Source: Isoperla grammatica
Taxonomy: Eukaryota > Arthropoda > Insecta > Plecoptera > Perlodidae
Reading direction: 5' to 3'
Length of the DNA: 64,000 nucleotides
Assembly: GCA_945910005.1 (NCBI GenBank)
Contig: OX246739.1
Span: 41,919,509 to 41,983,508, forward strand
Shown here: positions 34,059-46,984 of the stretch, in pieces
Numbering within the stretch: the stretch's first letter is position 1
Layout: every line of letters begins with the position of its first letter
Notes under the pieces: generated by a model
What the model saw: only the letters and a program-made list of their open reading frames with translations
Databases searched by the model: none
What the model was told of the DNA's origin: nothing
Translations under genes and position numbers: made by a program

Positions 34059-35734
34059 ACTCTTATGTAACCCGTTATACTTTGCCGCTAAATAACCTAA
34101 CCATACTTTACTGTGAAATATATGCGATTATATAAAATGTTACATTTATTTTTTATATTTTCCCTATCAATTACAAATTAGTTTTACGTGAAAGGAACAA
34201 GTAACATTTGAGGTGACAGACAGAATGACTAGATTGAAGTTTGGAAGGAATTAAACAACAAAATTCTGTATAAATAAAAAACGTTTTATAGCAACTAAAC
34301 TGTACAGTTTTATGGTATGCAGTTGTAGAAAATCATCTAAGACAAACATCTATTTTCTCGTGTATAAAGAGTTAACCAACATCTCTTGGTACATAAAAGA
34401 AAAATTATAATACAAATTATATTCATTAAACAACAGCATGCTTTACTGTGCAAAACAACGTACAATTATTTAAATCAACTGCTTTTCTTCAATGTAGGCC
34501 TTTTCTTCAATACAATGAAACAAATGTGTTTATACAATGCACAATAAGTTTTGAACTATAACATTTAATTAGCATCTTTAAAGACCACAGTCAGCACGTA
34601 GGCCTACAGTCTATATTTTCCAAGTCGGCCGAGAAAATTGATTTTACAATAAACATTCAAATCGACGTCACACCATGAAATTGCCGGAGATAAAGTAGAA
34701 GGAACACTTTAAAGTTAAGAGACTCGATTTAAATTAATGACTTCATTTAAGTTGAAATGAATGTAGTATTTTAAAGCGAAAAGCTAAACGTTTCCGTTAA
34801 TTAAATCCAAGTTGATAGAACTTAGTGCAAAGAGTCCCAGTTATTGTTATGATGTTGAAGAAGAAAGTATAACAGAGTTTATTTTAGTATTTTCTATCAC
34901 TCATTTTTCTTTAAAGCGTAAAAAGTAAGTTTTCTTAATTGTATAATAATGAAAACGAAATAGATTTGGTAAACATAAATGCAAGCAAACTTCTTAGGAA
35001 AGTAAATAGTTTCGTGAAGTAGATTACTTGTTGAAGTAGATGAGAGAGCAGAGGAAATACAGCAGTTATAATAACTTATGTTAATCACATTACTTATCAC
35101 AATAGCTGAAATGGTTCAGTCATACGACTTTTGAAAAGTTACCCCTATTGCATTATTGCAAGACTAATGCAATATATGTTGAAAATGGGCTATACTTGAA
35201 ACCCACATCGCGTTACACACCTACTACATAATGATATTCCTACCGCTCTAACGATCGCTCCCACGTGGTAAAATAGTTATACTCGGCCTGATGGGTCCAT
35301 CCCTCCTATACTAGCAGGGGCCAGCGTTCTTGTACCCGTTCGTCCTTCCCTCGCATGTCCCCGTAGTGTCCGCGTCTCCGTCCGTTATCTTCCGTTATCT
35401 CACTCGTTCTCATCCGTCACCTTCGCTCGTCCTTGTCTCTCTTCGTTTTCACCTCAGGCTTGCTGCTCTCGTTCTACCCCTTCATCCCTCGGAGTCAATC
35501 CTCCACGTCCTTGATGGCTCGCCGGCCATTTCCCGTACCCTCTTCACAGTCACACACCTCACCAACCCGCGCGTCCGACTTCCTCGACGCCTTGTTGTTG
35601 TATGGCGCAAAACCAGGCTCGCTTAGGCCTCCGCTGACTCTGTAGTGTCACACACAATGTAATAGAGATAGAAACGCTTACAGCAATAGCACACATGCAG
35701 CATGTCACCAAACAGCTCCTTGTGCATATGAGCT
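34059..35734. other. Anonymous sequence
   Basis: No gene recognised. A C/T-rich stretch (35325-35640) holds 98- and 70-residue open frames in different frames, without recognisable domains. Confidence 0.5.
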
Positions 35735-36040
35735 GTTGACTGGCAAGACATGGTTCCAACTGCTGCTTTTACTTTTGTAGGTTTCATCATAATCGTGCAG
35801 TTGATTGGCAATACATGGTCCCCATTAACTAGTATTGTTGCTTTTTCTTTTGTAGGTTTTATAATAATTGTGGAGTTGATTGGCAAGACAATGATACCCA
35901 CTAATTAGTATTGCTACTTTTACTTTTGTAGGCTTCATAATAATTGTGCATTTGAGCAAGACAAAGTTGATTTTCAAGACATGGTCCCAAGTAGTTTTGT
36001 TATAGTATTGCTACTTTTACCATCGTAGATTTCATCATAC
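35735..36040 (+). repeat. Degenerate tandem repeat, about 76-bp unit
   Basis: Units containing CTTTTACTTTTGTAGGTTTC, then an ATAATTGTG segment and TTGATTGGCAAGACATGG, start near 35766, 35841, 35917 and 36013 (spacings 75, 76 and 96). Three of the four carry a TTTTGTAGG sequence that would read as a splice acceptor. Confidence 0.75.
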
Positions 36041-36303
36041 TGGTCGTATCTTCCGATTGTACGAGCTAAGGGGTAAGTGGTAGTGGAGCTATCGTTTCTT
36101 AGCCATAGCGCTATAATCTTGAGCTAAACGTTGTCCGTGGCAAAGCTGTGAACGCCGCAGGGCATTTTTTCACTGCATTTATAATAAGTTATTTGTACAG
36201 CCCGAGTACGACCGCAGTTTCCTTGAAATTGTTGGGTCCGAACTGTCAAATAGTATTCAAATGTAATCGTGTGTTTGTGTGGACGCTAATATTTGTCTAG
36301 ATA

Positions 36304-36617
36304 TTGGGTTTCCAAGAATGTGGCATGGTTGAACTTCTGTTATGGCTTCCAGTAATGAATTCGGGGACTTCGTCTAAGGATGTTGGGTTTCCAAGAAATG
36401 TGGCATGGTTGAACTTCTGTTATGGCTTCCAGTAATGAATTCGGAGACTTCGTCTCAGGATGTTGGGTTTCCAAGAAATGTGGCATGGTTGAATTTCTGT
36501 TATGGCTTCCAGTGATGAATTCGGGGACTTCGTCTCAGGATGTTGGGTTTTCAAGAAATGTGGCATGGTTGAACTTCTGTTATGGCTTCCAGTAATGAAT
36601 TCGGGGACTTCGTCTCA
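36304..36617 (+). repeat. 80-bp tandem repeat, about four copies
   Basis: Units begin TTGGGTTTCCAAGAAATG at 36304, 36383, 36463 and 36543 (spacings 79, 80, 80) and each contains an EcoRI-type GAATTC. Copies differ at only a few positions. Because 80 is not a multiple of three, open frames through the array change frame from unit to unit, so coding is unlikely. Confidence 0.95.
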
Positions 36618-37112
36618 TGTTTGTGCTAGCCAGGTAGTGGGGGTGTACATCATTTGTCAAATGCCAAGATCGACTGATTTTTTTGTTGTCAACTAAGCCA
36701 CGGACCCACTGTAGCCCAAGATCCATTGTGAGGTCTAAAGTTGGGAATGCGGTTCCCCGGCTCTTCCAAGGCCAGCGTCTTGTCATTCAGTTGCGGTTTC
36801 ACTGGAGTGAACGTGTACTTTCTACTCCTACTCATGTGGTTTTCTTCCCTGCTACCCCGAGTGGTCTGGTTATTGGTTAAGAGTGGTGACACATTAGGCG
36901 GAATCCGAGATGGTAGCGAGGATAAGCTTCGGATCATAACGTGCTGCCTTCCAGAGTGTGAATTATTGAATAGTTAAAAAGTGCACGACATGGAGACAAG
37001 CCGCGGCGTATACACGTTAGGCGATGGATTTATGTATTATTGAACCACATTTCGTGTCACTTAGGCATGGGGCATGATCTTGGATTTTGAAGAACAAATT
37101 GTAGTATTTACT
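36618..37112. other. Anonymous sequence next to the tandem repeat
   Basis: Moderately GC-rich, with overlapping open frames on both strands (36683-36977), none recognised. Confidence 0.45.
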
Positions 37113-37217
37113 AAGCGAGCGAAGCGTGCGTCTCCATTCTACTTTTATAGCACTGTTTTTTCTTTTCCTCTTTTCTTTATGTCTCGCGATAGCGGTCGAA
37201 CGGAGATACCGATCAAG
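37113..37217 (+). repeat. Dispersed repeat with GCGAGCGAAGCG end, copy 3
   Basis: AAGCGAGCGAAGCGTGCGTC, then CTCCATTCTACTTTTATAGC, a T-rich stretch, ATGTCTCGCGATAGCGGTCG and CCGATCAAG: the same order as copies at 4266 and 7383. It is the shortest copy; the similarity ends near 37217. Confidence 0.5.
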
Positions 37218-40200
37218 TAGAACTGAGTATATATGTATATTCTACTGAGTGTTAGGTGAAGACGATATAGTCATGCGGAATTGTAACATGACTGCATTGC
37301 TTGGAACTTTGGGGCTACGGCCCAAAGTTTGGGCTGTTGTAATTACACATCGACGGGTGTACCGTGTTGGGTTTCAAGAGTTGTGGGAGTTGAAGGATAT
37401 ACTAACGACCTACATTCAGGTTGTTTCCTGTCCAATCTGTGGCGGTTTTCTTTTATTCATCATTTCCACTAATAGAATTCATAATTATTCCTAGTTTCGT
37501 AGATAGTCCTATGTTTTAACGATTGCTAAGTTGCAGCTTGCAACTTCGTAATAGTTAAGTTTGTTTAGTTTGAGCTAGTCAATTCATTGAAATAACGTAA
37601 CTTTGCACTTTAGCCGGTGAGAAATGCACACTAATTATAATAATTTGAACTACCGTAATATACTGCTTGTAGGAATAAGTGAGTAAATAGGAGAATTAAT
37701 ATTATCTAACGATGTGTTAATTTTAGTTATGAACAGTGAAGTGAGCCTTAATTATGACATAATTTTAAATTTATTTTCAATTAAGTCACCGAATCAGTTA
37801 CCAGAGTTTTAAATGTGGTACGGCAGGACTGAAGCATCGTGAGTGTAATTAACAATTTACAGACACCTTTCGCCTATGTGTAATTTGAGCACTAATGTTT
37901 AACTATTCCGGTGGGCATACTCATTCTAACATAGATACGTTAAAAATAAAACTGTGGATTTTGTTATAGTTCGCATGCATTACAGTTTATTTGCACGGAA
38001 ATATAGACGAGAATAATCTTGAAATCAAGAGAGTCAATCACTGGACTGGGGGTAATGAACATTTTCTTTTAATTGTATAAAACAGTAATTGAAGTTTTAA
38101 GTTTTATTATACTCAATTATTCATTTTTGTCAATAGCGATCATTCTTCTTTTCAATCGTTATTTCAAGTAGCTACCACTGAACGCGCCTTTGCCATTTCA
38201 TGATGAATTGCAAGAGAGAACGTACCTCCTAATTAAGTTTTTGTATGTAAGTCTAGCAGTAAGTCAACCGAACGACTGGGTTGTGTGCGCACGATGCAAA
38301 TGAAATCCATAATTCCTCCGCAAACGATAAAACTGTGGGACGCGGAAACCCAAGCTGTCATCCGGAAACTAACTTCAGCTCAGCAGATTTGTTCTTCATT
38401 TTATCGATGAATTATCGTAATTGTTTGAACTTACGGATCTGGATTCGCAAGACTAGAGAAAAATTTCAATAAGGAAGATATCGTACAATTCAATAGGTTC
38501 CATACATTTAAAGCGTGTATACATTTGTTACTACTCCGTTAGAAAAAAATAAATGTGATCTAACATTAGTATTTTTTTATTAGAAAGTTACCAAAAGAGT
38601 TATTTATTTGACAAATATACACTGGTCCGTAAAACGTCATATTTAGGAAACATGCTCATTGCTCCCCTTTACCTTTACCTTTTATTTTTGACCAGTGTGT
38701 CGATTCAAGTCGATCGATGAAGTGAACTACCCATTCAATACAACAACTAAACTATTCAAATTAAATGGACATGAAAAAATACTTTTTTTACTCTAAATTA
38801 TGAATTTAAAGAATTATTACATGTGAGTAGCATTTAAAACTGAACTTCTTGAAATTATATATATTTTTTTTTATTAATAAAGTATATTTATAGTTACTAT
38901 AATTTGAGTAGATTTGAGGTAAAATTGACACACCAGCGCAAATATCTCGAAAACGGACCCCGTTCAACCATCTTTTGTACACGTATTCATGTTAGTCATG
39001 AAGTTATCTACATTTGAAATGATTATTTTGTTAAATATATTACTTTTTGAAGGTTCTACGCAAAGTTATACGATTGAAAGTGTAGGTTTTTGTTCAGCTA
39101 CAATGAAGATAGGGATTTCCAACGCATTTCAACACTCAATAAATAAAAAAACTAATACCGTTATAGGTGCATATTTTTTTCTACAATATTCACAAGCTCA
39201 ATCTCAACTTTCTGTACATACAATTTGAAGGATAAATATTACATGTGCAGTTATCATCGATCGACTTTAAATGAAGCAATATCAGAATTTAACACTCTTA
39301 CGGTTGCGTTGCAAATCAAATACCTATCATGCCTAACGTGTATGGGTTCTAATTCCCCCATTAGGCATGTGTTTTGTTTAGGCTAGTTTTCAAAGCATAT
39401 TTACCATCCAACGTTCATGTTTCAGTTTGTTATCATTATCAAAGTGTATCATTTTATAGCATTTAATCAAATAATTACTACAGATTACCAATTGTGAGTT
39501 GTTAGTGAGATAATTTAGTACACATGACACAACGAACGTTCAATATGAAAGTGCAATCAGCGCGGTATGAAATGAAAGCGGATTCAAATAATTGTAATTC
39601 ATTACAAATATTATGGAACTTAAAATAGAGCACCGTTGAGTGAATAAGAAAACCAAGAAACGAGGGTAATATGGGTAAACGTAACTAAACGTAAGTGAAA
39701 CATTATTTAATTTTTGGGTGTATGAATCGAATGCATGAAAAAGTAAAAGCGAAGTTTGTCACATAATTTTTGAGCTACAGTAACAAGTAGCCTGGACCAG
39801 GTCTAGACAAATTATCGTTTTATATTTCCAATTTTATATGTAGTCTTATAGTTTCATAATCGCCTATTGGGTGCCCATATTTTAACCAAATCCAAATTGG
39901 TTAAGTGATATGAGTTTGTGGTCTTCTATAAATTTGTATACATTTTTCGTGAATTTTTTATGGGGCTTGACGCTTGTTTATAGTGAAATAGCTCTGTAGT
40001 TGTTGAAAGTAAATATTTTCCGTTTTTGAAAGTGCGTTTAATTACTGCTTTAAAGACGCCAGGAAATATGCAGGATAAAAACTTGTATCAATATTAATTA
40101 TGTGGGTAATGGGGAGTTACTATAATAATTATATAAACCCAATTAAATGTTTTCAATGTTAAATTGTTTATTTTGTCGGCCTTGTTAGATCCGAGAGCAT

Positions 40201-43200
40201 TGCTGTATTTGATAAGTAGTTCCTCTTCTGTTAACATCCGTCTATTATTAGGAATTTAGGAGTTTCGTTATCTGCATTAGTTTTTTCTTGTTCCTGTATA
40301 ATTTGTTCGGCCATTTTCCCTTGTCCGCCGGTACAATCCCTCATTTTCCTACCACATTGATAAAATAGTCAACTGAGTATGTCAGCTACGGGATCTGGAT
40401 TGTGTTTTGTTGTTAGAACTTCATTATTAGATTCTGTTCTTTCATTTGTTATTTCATTATGTCCCATACTTGTTTAGTCTCCACCAGTTTACACTTGTAG
40501 TGTTCTTGTTTTGTTACCTTTATGAGAGTGTTGACTCGATTACGATGTATACATTTTGTAGTTGTTTGGTTGGTACTTCTGTGTGCTCAGAGGAATTAAC
40601 AAGCTTGGTGGTAACTTTGTGTCGTTCACTAATGGATCTTTGTATGGTTTAATTTTTAAATATTTTCTTTATGTACTTTTCGTTGCATCGTTGTTTAGTT
40701 CCTTGATTACGTGTACAAGTTTCTTTGCAGAGTAAGCTAGGGTCGTTGCTGCTTTCCATATCCTTTGCAGTGTGCAATCTGAACGTAATATTTTCACTGC
40801 ACTCGATGCTCAGTGGCAGGACCTGACGTAAGGACGCGGGTGTGAAGACTGAAGATCGAGTGCAAACACACCGGCCGGCAGCAGCGTCAACAATGTCTTG
40901 CCAGAATGTAATAGGACGGCCGAGAAGTATATTTTATATTAAAACCCATCAGTCCGTACGAGATGCGAGGGTTTAGGGGCAACATTGCGGGCGACAGCAC
41001 ACGTACACATCTCTCGCTCGGCCTTTGCCTTCAAAGACTAACACAGCGTCTGTTTTCGTTGTGTTATAAACATTTATGTTGAGTCGTAGGCCCAACCCTG
41101 ATGGGAGGTCCACTGGGAAATTGACTCCATTATATTTATACCGCCATTTTGATAGAAGAAGCTATAATACAAGCGGTATCTTGGCGAGAGTCGCGTTTTG
41201 CTTCGTTAACTTCCCAAAACACTTTAGAAGGATGAGTTATATCAGTTGAGGGTTAAAAGTGGAATATTTATTCAAAAAAGATTGTTTTGCGGTAGCGTAA
41301 AGAATCCATTAGGTTGTAACAAAGACGAGAGGTGCTTACAAACGACGCTTGGAAAATATTGTACGTAGGGAAATGAACCTTGGTATCCTGATTGGCTCAA
41401 GCTTGTATTAAATAAACGCGTGCCGCCATTGGTTGTTGATATTCTAACTGTGGACTTAATACAGTCTCGGATCTCGCCCTGGTTAATATATAGAGCCGCA
41501 TAAGAATACAAAGATGAAGAGATGAAGTAAAGCACGAGAAGATGAAAGGAAAGAAGAGAAAAGAAAGTAACGAACATTAGAACGGGAGTTTGTAGTCAAC
41601 TAAATAAACCCACGAATAATATAATATAAGAAGTGGTACACTTTGATAATCGACTAATCGAAAGTGATTTTGTATAAGAGCCATATCGCAATTTTATTGT
41701 TGCCATTTCTACTGCGAAAGAAGATGAGTTTACATTTTACTTTCGATGTGGTACTATACTGTTTCTTCAATATAAAGAAAATAAGTCATTTAATTGTATA
41801 CATTTTTCATCAAAAAGTAATAGTAATTAACAAGAAAGTGGACAGCAGACAGTAGAAGTGGTTGAACTACGTTTATAACGGATTTTAGTTATCTTCATTA
41901 TGGGCTTACTAGCTGGGCAAATGAAATGACGACGGAACAGTGGAAAGATAGAGAGTTATTCCAAACCAATCAACGGATTGAAAACATAACATGCTGACGT
42001 TAGCATCAAGCTTGCCTAATTTAAAATTATTATTAATTAATAACACTTCCATATTAGTATTACATTACTTCCAGTTAAATACTTAATCGATTGAAAGTAA
42101 TGTTTTATGTGTGGCTGCAAATTACATAGGCTAATAATCATTGAGTACACAATAACCAATTAAAATATATTCAAACACAGCCATGAGGTGATATAACACA
42201 CCATCAAAACTTGCTGCCATATTGAAAACCAAACTAATTAACAACATGGAATCCAAGGGGTACAGTGCAAATACTCTTCTACTCAAATACACTGGAATTC
42301 AAATACAAACGTTATTTAATTAACATGATTATATTGACTGTAAACAGCGCATGCGTAAAACCCGCAAATACAAGAAGTAATGGAACTCTGACCACGAGAT
42401 GACGCAAATAAATTGCTTGCGCGTTAGATGTTGTTGTCGGAGTCTCAGCATATCGCACTGGGCTAACCTCAAGGATCGTCAATCTGTTTGTCAGTTACAA
42501 GAACTGATTTTCATTCGGAGTGCTTCGTTGCTATGACGGCTCCAAAGTTACCGGTTATACATTTACACCAGTGTTCATATAATATAAGTAGAAAATTCGG
42601 ACAAACACGGTTAAAACATTTCACGCACTACTCACCCACTGCGTTATATTTCGGCAACATCCGTCGCCATCCTCAGACGCAGTGGTTAATGAATACTGGT
42701 GTGTGTTATAAGTGTTCATAAAAATGGATTAAAGTCAAGTTCCAAAAGTTAAAAAAACCCAACCCGAACCTGGTATCGTGCCCTGCAATTAGTATGAATG
42801 AACCGACTAGACCAATGAGGCAATTTGTTATTTAGTCATTTTGAACACTTATCTGTCGTTATATAAACCAATTTGTTTATCTTGCTGATTGATTCTCCGA
42901 ATCAATTAACATGGGATTGTTAACATTGTTGACTTGGTCATTGTGACGACAAAGCAATTGGGAGTTCAACAAGCCTACCCTTACAGACTCACTTACAAGA
43001 GGGAATTTCAGACCCCGTGGGTTACTAGAAAACCACTTTGTAATGTGCTACCTGTACATGGTTTCTGAAAACCGTTGGCATCCCATCATTCTTGTAGAGA
43101 TGGGATGGGCACGCAAATTAATTACTGTGTGTCAAACGAAAACAGGCATCAGCTGTTTTGTACACGTCATTTATCAAAGCGGGCTCATTTAATACCGTTT

Positions 43201-44556
43201 TCAACCAATTTGTTTTGCTGTTGCTGACTCTAACTGTGTAGACATGACATGTAGTCAATTCCAAATTTAAAAACGTACGTTAATACGTTACGTAGTTCAA
43301 AGAACTTTCTATTATCAAACAAATTTTAAAAATATTACAAAGAATGGCCAATGTAAAGTGTAAACAGTAGATATTTATTTTAAAAATATTAATTACCTAA
43401 TAAAAATAATAATAAATACTAAATAGTAACAATTTCGTAGAAACGTAATACATATTAACGACTATAATCGTTAGGATTGCTTTTTGATGGATATTTTGTT
43501 ATCAATTCTTTAATTAAGACACACATATTATCTATAATGTTATAGTATTTGAAACTTTGTTCACGATGAATTGTTTTGATACTGGAGCAGGCCCCGCTAC
43601 GTACGACGTCGTAAATACAGACTTACGTAAAACATGTTTTTGTTTGAAGTCAACCATAATCATTTTTATTTTTTTCATTTTATTTAGCATTTTCAGCTAT
43701 TATCGCATAGCATAGTACATGAGATACAACACTTGTGAATATAATAATTGTTATTTGTTGAGTGCTTTGTTGAGAAAGTAAAATATGTTTGAATATAGTA
43801 TTGAGCATACATTTTTCTTAAAAGCGATTGTTGTGTGTGTGTGATTGTAATCTTGTTAAATATAGGCTTGCCATGTCCGGAAGGAATGCATATTGTACCG
43901 GAAATGAGCTAGCGTGCAACTCGCATGCAACTGCTGTACACTTGAGCTGAGAAGCCTTAGAAATATAATGTGGAACACTTGGAATTGTTGTGGTGATAAT
44001 GGAGCAAAGTTCCGATTACGACCTGATTTATCAGCGGTAAAATGGCAAATGCAACGATTGAGGAAACGATTACCATGATGCATGGCGGGTAATTGGTGGT
44101 TGTAAGAAGTACTCTTGAACACGAAGCTGCACACGGGTCCCGCGCAAAGCGAGATGGGAGTACCGTGTGTTCGTCTGTCAACTAAGCGAGTACATCACAG
44201 CATGCACATTGTTTGCCACTCCACTCAACTACATCATTTATGATTCACAACCCCTATGTATAGTCAGTTGAATTGTCGACCTTTTGTCACAACAATGTAT
44301 CCCATTGTAGGTAAACCATAAACCATGACACATGGTGTATGTCTGGCGTTGACACAAGCTAGCGATGAATTCACAAACATGAGCTAAGGGTAACAAATAG
44401 TGACTAAGAGCTAATGACGAGCCGTCTCTGTTCACATAAAGTAACTAGATTAACGAACAAACGAATATGTGCGAAAACAGTATAGCCTTCAACTGATTGG
44501 TTCTCGCAAAGACATCTAGTTTCTGTTTGGATGGATGTACCAGAAACTGATAAGAC
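37218..44556. other. Long anonymous A/T-rich interval
   Basis: No gene, RNA or clear repeat was recognised across about 7.3 kb; open frames are short and without domains. Weak tRNA-like motifs: a GGGTTCTAATTCC B-box-like sequence near 39350, and at 42755-42835 (minus strand) a TTGGTCTAGTCGG A-box-like sequence followed by AGGTTCGGGT. Either could be a decayed SINE head. A TATA-like and TCAGTC pair at 40928-40952 lies in a GC-richer patch. Confidence 0.45.
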
Positions 44557-44727
44557 AAAGGTCAAATACATAGTCGTTTCTCACGTGCTCCTCAACTCAG
44601 ACTTTCCTCAGACTCACAAAACCACCAATCACAGAGCAGTCTACATGGCATCGCTGCTCTGTGATTGTTGGTTATGGGCGAGTCTCAGGAAAGGCTGAGT
44701 TGAGGAACGACTATGCATTTGGCCCTT
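44557..44727. mobile_element. 171-bp palindromic element
   Basis: Left arm 44557-44639 and right arm 44654-44727 are reverse complements over most of their length (CAATCACAGAGCAG facing CTGCTCTGTGATTG; CCTCAACTCAG facing CTGAGTTGAGG). The loop is 14 nt. The left arm has an extra segment of about 11 nt. No coding capacity and no clear target duplication. A MITE-like foldback is the best description. Confidence 0.7.
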
Positions 44728-46754
44728 AGGCTACAAGTTACTTAATTTGTATTTTTAGCCATAGCGCTATGGTGATTAGCCTTGTTACTATCTGAGATTT
44801 CGTTTGAACACTACTAGTACATTTCAATAAGTTTATCTTCTAACCATAATCCACACCAAAGTAAACCGTCTTTATGGAATAGGAAGACTCATGGATGGGG
44901 CGAAGATAATATGACCAAATACGTCAACTATACCTTATCACAAAGTCGGCATTATGGTCGTAGTCGATTATAGTCATCGCTATTCTGACATTTGAAGGTA
45001 TGTAGTGTGTTCATCTCCGTATAATAGATCATCCAATTTTCGTCTCGATTAGTATACAATACCTTGCCAAAATGTGAGAAGTAATGCCCAAACATCCATA
45101 AGGTTATAATTTTCTGAGCCTGGACTCTGATACTTAAAGGCGCAAACGATTGTAATGCAAGTCGTATTGTAAAACTTCGAATCTCGCCAAGGAATGGATT
45201 TATAACAGTCCATCACTTTGATCTATAATCCAGTAATTGTCTCCGATAACCGTTCAGGGGTTATCGATGAGCTCTTCAAAGAGCACGGGGCAAACGAATT
45301 GGTTGAAGATAGTGAACTCATATATTCCGCAAACTTTCTTTACAACGCTGGCCCCTCTGCGGTTAGGTCGGGAACCCAGAAAGCAGTAAACCAACGAAAA
45401 ACGGATACAGAATAATATTAAAGTAACCTAGCCAGTAGCCACCATTATTATGCGAGCCCCATCTCTGCATTTATGCACAAATATACCCCCAATAAAAATA
45501 CTCCATGCTGTCAAGTTATAAGGTACTATAAAATATATCGATTTTGTTTCGTGTTGTGCTCATGACGCCTTACTATCAAATGGTTCACTATAGCAGACAA
45601 CCTGTCGGTTACGGTATTTTGTTCGCTATTCCAGGGTGGCCAAGAGAAGCCTAATCGTTGATCTTCGTGTCCAAGGAAGAAAATGCTCTTTTAGCCAGAT
45701 GATTTACCGATAAATATGGTCAGACTATTGCACAGCTGTTTATAATGTGATTAGTTTCTACAATGGTGTCTATATGTGACAAATTGTGACTTCACAATCA
45801 AACACTGAGCTGCATTGCGCCAAGTAACTTGGCTTTGCTTTGGTGTTACCGTGCATTGGAATCTTCTTTGCGCCTACGCAAGAATCTGCGCTGTTATGCT
45901 GTTATGTTTTTGTGTTAATTGTTATTTTGGCAGATCATTGTGTAACTCTATTCAACGATAATGACTTTGAGCTTGTAGGTGTACTGCACAATAATAACAC
46001 TTCTTCTTCCTGAGCGCCGTTACCACATGCATTTATTTTAATAACTTCGTCTACACTGAGCGGGGAAGAGTCTACTGCACCAAAGCGATGAGACTTTCTT
46101 TTCTTTTCGTATCTTTAAAAGAACTTTTAAAATCAAAATTGTGGAAAGATAGTGCACCTATATATTATCAAGGTTTACAGATAACGAAACAAAATATAAT
46201 ATAACATTATTTTAATTAATAATATTTAATTAAAATGAACTAATTTGAATTTAATCTGATAATTTAGATATAATCGGATTTTATCTAAACGTAATAAATT
46301 TTGCATTTATTTTGTTCCCTTATCTGTAGACCTTCATAATATCTAGCCGCGCTATCTTCTCACAGTTCGTTTTTAATAGTTATTTTAAAGATATGAACAG
46401 AAAACCTTCAATGCTCACGTTCTGGTGCAACAGACGTCTTCATACTTGCATTATTGAGTGACATTTCGCTGCGTCGGCAAATTGATGATGATGCATAAAG
46501 AAAATATAAATAGCACGCGCAATAGAATAGACTGTATTAGAGATGACGTCAAATAAAATGGCGGACAGCTATCTGACACAGAAACATCTTTCTGAAACCT
46601 AGTTTTTATTATTTAATGTAGTAATTGTTACAATGTTTGCAAACACAAAACTATCTATTAGCTGCAAATTGTCATGACTGTTTGGAGTCACAAATACGGT
46701 TCGTCATTGGCTGACACGGGAAACGTGACGTCACACTAATATACTCTTTGCCAG
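44728..46754. other. Anonymous A/T-rich sequence
   Basis: No gene recognised; a 65-residue open frame at 45218-45415 has no known domain. Confidence 0.5.
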
Positions 46755-46984
46755 TATGACCATTGAGTTTATTGGTGAAGGGTAGAGTCCCAGCGGTCGT
46801 TGGCGACTGTCTACCCATAAATCACCCGTGTACGCTAGTAGTACTGGGGGAGAGCGCCGCGCTGATGTGGCTGCTCCTAGCGGCTCTCCCCCAGTACTAC
46901 TAGCGTACACGGGTGATTTATGGGTAGACAGTCGCCAATGGCCGCTGGGGCTCTACCCTACACTAATAAACTCAATGATATGAC
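46755..46984. mobile_element. 218-bp palindromic MITE with 6-bp target duplication
   Basis: Arms 46761-46857 and 46881-46978 are almost perfect reverse complements, starting CATTGAGTTTATT and including CTGTCTACCCATAAATCACC and CGTGTACGCTAGTAGTACTG. TATGAC occurs directly on both sides (46755-46760 and 46979-46984) and fits a target duplication. No coding capacity. The GC-rich arms in A/T-rich DNA mark it as inserted. Confidence 0.8.

Noticed and set aside
35330..35645. Overlapping 98- and 70-residue frames
   Set aside because: C/T-rich low-complexity composition with competing frames; no domain.
36304..36617. CRISPR array
   Set aside because: 80-bp units are contiguous direct repeats with no spacers, in eukaryotic DNA.
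36502..36977. Several overlapping frames on both strands beside the 80-bp repeat
   Set aside because: One frame crosses a tandem repeat whose period is not a multiple of three, and none has a domain.
40928..40952. TATATTTTA box with TCAGTC initiator-like sequence
   Set aside because: Spacing of about 23 bp is short for a TATA-initiator pair, and no exon or splice donor follows.
42755..42835. tRNA-like A- and B-box motifs on the minus strand
   Set aside because: No convincing cloverleaf or terminator, and no second copy in the window to prove a SINE.
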